Shown here: positions 60,327-64,000 of the stretch, one piece after another
Layout: every line of letters starts with the position of its first letter
Numbering within the stretch: position 1 is the first letter of the stretch
Origin: Sphingobacterium sp. CZ-2
GTDB lineage: Bacteria; Bacteroidota; Bacteroidia; Sphingobacteriales; Sphingobacteriaceae
NCBI RefSeq assembly: GCF_004526235.1
Contig: NZ_CP038159.1
Location: 868,001-932,000, forward strand
Length of the DNA stretch: 64,000 bases
Direction of reading: 5' to 3'
Translations under genes and position numbers: made by a program
Notes under the pieces: generated by a model
The model's database searches: none
What the model was told of the DNA's origin: nothing
The model's input: the letters and a program-made list of their open reading frames with translations, nothing else

Positions 60327-60558
60327 CGTCATTGCGAGGCTTTATACCGTCATTGAGTGGAACTCTGTCGTCATTGCGAGGAATTCTTTCGTCATTGCGA
60401 GGAAACGAAGCAATCTTTGGACTATGTCATCCTGAGCAGCGTCGAAGGATCTGTTCGTGTACCAAATGTAGATGCTTCGACTTCGCTCAGCATGACAAGC
60501 GGGAAGATTGCTTCGTCGTACCTCCTCGCAATGACGGTAAAGACTCCTCGCAATGACG
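60327..60558. repeat. Dispersed imperfect palindromic repeat, copy 2
   Basis: Three left-side units of CGTCATTGCGAGG type (60327, 60369 and 60390) face right-side units CCTCGCAATGACG at 60523 and 60545. Inner arms GTCATCCTGAGCAGCGTCGA.. and ..CTTCGACTTCGCTCAGCATGAC pair as well. Structure and sequence match 22286-22430, with arms partly multiplied. It fills the gap between accA and the aspartic protease gene. Confidence 0.85.
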
Positions 60559-60599
60559 TAAAAACGCTGTTATCCCCCCTGCAGTCATTTCCCATACTG

Positions 60600-61943
60600 T
60601 TATCCCCCCTTCCTAAACGGAATGGGATCCTTCAAAACAAATCGAAAACTCATTTCCTTATCCAATCTCCTTACCAACAAATGAATAGGTTTTCCATCTT
60701 TTTCCTGAAACCTCCCCATCACCTCCTTCAACTTCATATCCCCTACCTTTTTACCATCAATCTTCAACAGCACATCATCCTTTAACAATCCAGCCAAATC
60801 CGCAGGCGAATCTTTTCTAATATTCGAAATCACATATATCGGCAATAGCCTAAACTCATATTTAAAACTCTGGGAAATATTAACCTTAAATCCAGGTTCG
60901 TTATTATCCGTACTACTGCTATTAATATTCGCCGGAACCCTTCGTTGCGTCCAAACCATGCCATCATGCTTAACCTCAATCCCACTCATATTAATAGGAA
61001 ATGGCTTTCCAAATTTCCTGTTCGGCTTTAAATAAACATGAAGGTTCGAATAATCAAACACAACATGGAAATGCTGCAATACCTGATTCCCTACCGATCC
61101 CACCCTATTCTCCGCTAATTTTGCCGCATGCACCGCATTGGAATCTGGATAGGAAACAATGGGTTGATCAATATGGAATCCAGCGAAATCAAACCCTTCG
61201 ATCCGATTCCTCATTCCGAATATTTCGCCATTGAAACCCCGACCTATATAATCATAAATATGCGGTTCTTTGATCTTTAAATCAGGTATAAGAAAAGGAA
61301 AGATCAGCATTCCATCCGAATTCCCCATATCGATCAGCATCTTGGCATCATTTAATTGCCTATCCCCTAAGTTTACATCTGCCATGGCGTAAGGCCTACT
61401 TCTTTCCAAGCTAATGTCAATTTTTTTATACCCTTTGGTCTCTTTACTGATATCGGAAAAGAAATCAAAAAGGTAAATTTTCGATTTTTGATAATCTAAT
61501 TTCACCTGGAAGCTCTCAAAGAATTTACTTCCTAAAATTCCATGCACAGGAAGTCCAACATGACTCGACACATCCAATTCACTGGAATTGATGACATAGA
61601 TGTCATGTCCAAAGTCTGCCGCTACATCTCCAATGATCAATTCATTGTTCAGTGCCATTATCCCTTCTACGCCATCTTCAATCCCAATTCCACTGAATTT
61701 CATTTTATGCACATTTTCCAAGGGAATACTATCCTTTTCAGAAACGAAAAGCATGGTTTCCTTTACTCCGGTGTCCAAAAGAAAGGAAAGGCTAACCCCG
61801 TTTAGGGTTACTGGAATGATAACCAGGTTACTGGAAAGATCAAATTTGAAGGAATTCTTTTTCGGAGAAATTAAATGAAAAGATTCTTGCGCCTGCGCAA
61901 ATACACTCATCATCCCGAACAACATCATGACCAATATTCTCAT
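60600..61943 (-). CDS. Retropepsin-like aspartic protease with PDZ domain
   Basis: The 447-residue product has a signal peptide (MFGMMSVFAQAQ region). Two aspartyl-protease-like halves follow: FLLDTGVKETML with DTG, and AKMLIDMGNSDGMLIF with DMG in place of the second DTG. A C-terminal PDZ domain carries DSPADLAGLLKDDVLLKIDGKKV. It is probably periplasmic or surface-attached, with unknown substrate. The altered DMG is found in other Bacteroidota members of this group. Confidence 0.85.
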   Translation of the reverse strand: MRILVMMLFGMMSVFAQAQESFHLISPKKNSFKFDLSSNLVIIPVTLNGVSLSFLLDTGVKETMLFVSEKDSIPLENVHKMKFSGIGIEDGVEGIMALNNELIIGDVAADFGHDIYVINSSELDVSSHVGLPVHGILGSKFFESFQVKLDYQKSKIYLFDFFSDISKETKGYKKIDISLERSRPYAMADVNLGDRQLNDAKMLIDMGNSDGMLIFPFLIPDLKIKEPHIYDYIGRGFNGEIFGMRNRIEGFDFAGFHIDQPIVSYPDSNAVHAAKLAENRVGSVGNQVLQHFHVVFDYSNLHVYLKPNRKFGKPFPINMSGIEVKHDGMVWTQRRVPANINSSSTDNNEPGFKVNISQSFKYEFRLLPIYVISNIRKDSPADLAGLLKDDVLLKIDGKKVGDMKLKEVMGRFQEKDGKPIHLLVRRLDKEMSFRFVLKDPIPFRKGG

Positions 61944-62023
61944 CAAAAAAGGTTTATATCCCTAATGTAATTAAAAAATTAATCGAATTATAGCGATAAT
62001 AGTAATAATTAAAAAACATTCGT

Positions 62024-62031
62024 TAAATTTG
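62024..62031 (+). promoter_or_regulatory. -7 promoter element
   Basis: TAAATTTG matches TAnnTTTG, 53 bases before the ATG at 62084. Confidence 0.45.
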
Positions 62032-62083
62032 TTGTAGCAGAGTTGAACTTTCCAACGTTCAATTAACTTAACCAACCAAAAAA

Positions 62084-62611
62084 ATGAGAAGGATATACAC
62101 ATATCTCAGTCTGTTAATCGGAATTACCTTACTTTTTACTGCTTGTGAGAAGTCTGAGCTTCATTCTGAGTTGGAAAACAGCGAAATCCTTTGGTCTCAA
62201 TTCAAAATCAACAATAAGAATAGCTATCAATACACCCATACCACCCTCTCTTGGACAGGATGGCGAACTTCCACAACCATCGAGGTTAATGATGGTAAGA
62301 TCACCAAAAGGGAATTTAATGGCTACATGATAAGTTATTACAATAACGTTCCGGATACCACCAAAAAGATAGAAATCATTGAGCTGAATGAAGATGTAAA
62401 TAAACATCCCGAACTGATGAAGGACAAGACCCTGGATGAAATTTACCAGTTGGCAAGATCGCATGCAGATAACCAACAGTTAAACGGTAGATTCGTTTTC
62501 GAATCCAAGAACAACGGCCTGATTTCAAGATCTGGAATTTTTGATGACGATTGTGTAGATGATTGTTTTGATGGGATTAACATTACAGAAATCAAACCCT
62601 TAAATCCATAA
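62084..62611 (+). CDS. Lipoprotein, DUF6174-like
   Basis: The 175-residue product has a lipoprotein signal with lipobox FTAC followed by EKSELHS. The mature part includes WSQFKINNKNSYQYTHTTLSW and TTIEVNDGKITKREF, a pattern seen in DUF6174-type bacterial lipoproteins with an NDG turn. The C-terminus contains a Cys/Asp cluster (DDDCVDDCFDG) that could bind a metal or form a disulphide. Function unknown. Confidence 0.7.
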   Translation: MRRIYTYLSLLIGITLLFTACEKSELHSELENSEILWSQFKINNKNSYQYTHTTLSWTGWRTSTTIEVNDGKITKREFNGYMISYYNNVPDTTKKIEIIELNEDVNKHPELMKDKTLDEIYQLARSHADNQQLNGRFVFESKNNGLISRSGIFDDDCVDDCFDGINITEIKPLNP

Positions 62612-62643
62612 GCCTAAGATCACCTCTTCAAAATATACGAATT

Positions 62644-62683
62644 AAAAAACCCGACCTAATGATTTTAGGTCGGGTTTCTTTTT
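62644..62683. terminator. Bidirectional terminator
   Basis: AAAAAACCCGACCTAA and TTAGGTCGGGTTT pair around TGATT, with T and A runs on either side, serving the lipoprotein gene (plus) and icd (minus). Confidence 0.9.
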
Positions 62684-62730
62684 ACAGGTCCCTACATTAA
62701 CGTATAGGTCCTTTTATTTTTTTCCTGCTA

Positions 62731-64000
<1,270 letters not shown>

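Overview
The window looks like chromosome of a Bacteroidota member, most likely family Sphingobacteriaceae (Sphingobacterium-like). Reasons: a fused MurF-alanine racemase, a fimbrillin-like lipoprotein, monomeric isocitrate dehydrogenase, many lipoproteins with a Cys-Ser/Lys-Lys/Asp start, few Shine-Dalgarno sequences, and repeated matches to the Bacteroidota promoter (TTTG, about 19 bases, TAnnTTTG).

Layout. 1-20.4 kb is mostly housekeeping: end of purA, pabB, asnA, an exonuclease/GIY-YIG fusion, dinB, the agmatine-to-putrescine pair aguB-aguA followed by a porin, lpxB, a redox/DJ-1 group, ppk1, a radical SAM gene, a murF-alr/DUF502/degenerate histidine kinase operon, and recX. 20.5-22.2 kb has tRNA-Gly and tRNA-Leu followed by an ISAon1-type insertion sequence. 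22.3-39.2 kb is a looser accessory stretch: fimbrillin-like lipoprotein with a 53-residue leader ORF, GH16 glucanase with a divergent AraC regulator, YceH, barstar-like, DinB-fold, VOC, DHFR-like, esterase, more AraC regulators, S41 protease, DJ-1, ASCH and GNAT genes. 55.2-64 kb returns to ordinary genes: patatin, mgsA, OsmC, coaA, mscS, accA, a retropepsin/PDZ protein, a lipoprotein, and the truncated icd.

The most interesting region is 39.6-55.1 kb. About 1 kb carrying an XRE-family regulator plus an AbiEii-like nucleotidyltransferase occurs twice in direct orientation. Both nucleotidyltransferase copies are broken, in different ways. The right copy abuts tRNA-Ser(GGA). Between the copies lies one 12.7 kb operon on the minus strand with overlapping or nearly touching genes: a DEAH helicase with a PD-(D/E)XK-like C-terminus, a UG/Abi-type reverse transcriptase (YVDD), a nitrilase-like protein, and then four genes in the order and with the features of Wadjet JetA, JetB, JetC (SMC ATPase) and JetD (Toprim). 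The RT and nitrilase look like a DRT1 (UG1) RT-nitrilase protein split into two coupled genes. I read the whole as a composite anti-plasmid/anti-phage island inserted at a tRNA. The combination of helicase, split RT-nitrilase and condensin-like Wadjet genes in one transcript is not one I recognise from the literature.

Other structure worth noting: four ~20-bp direct repeats between the GH16 gene and its AraC regulator, an 11-bp tandem array at 39.38 kb, two large imperfect palindromic repeats built on GTCATTGCGAGG/GCAATC motifs (22.3 and 60.3 kb), and a DinB-fold gene interrupted by an early stop codon. All functional assignments come from motif recognition alone; no database search was run.
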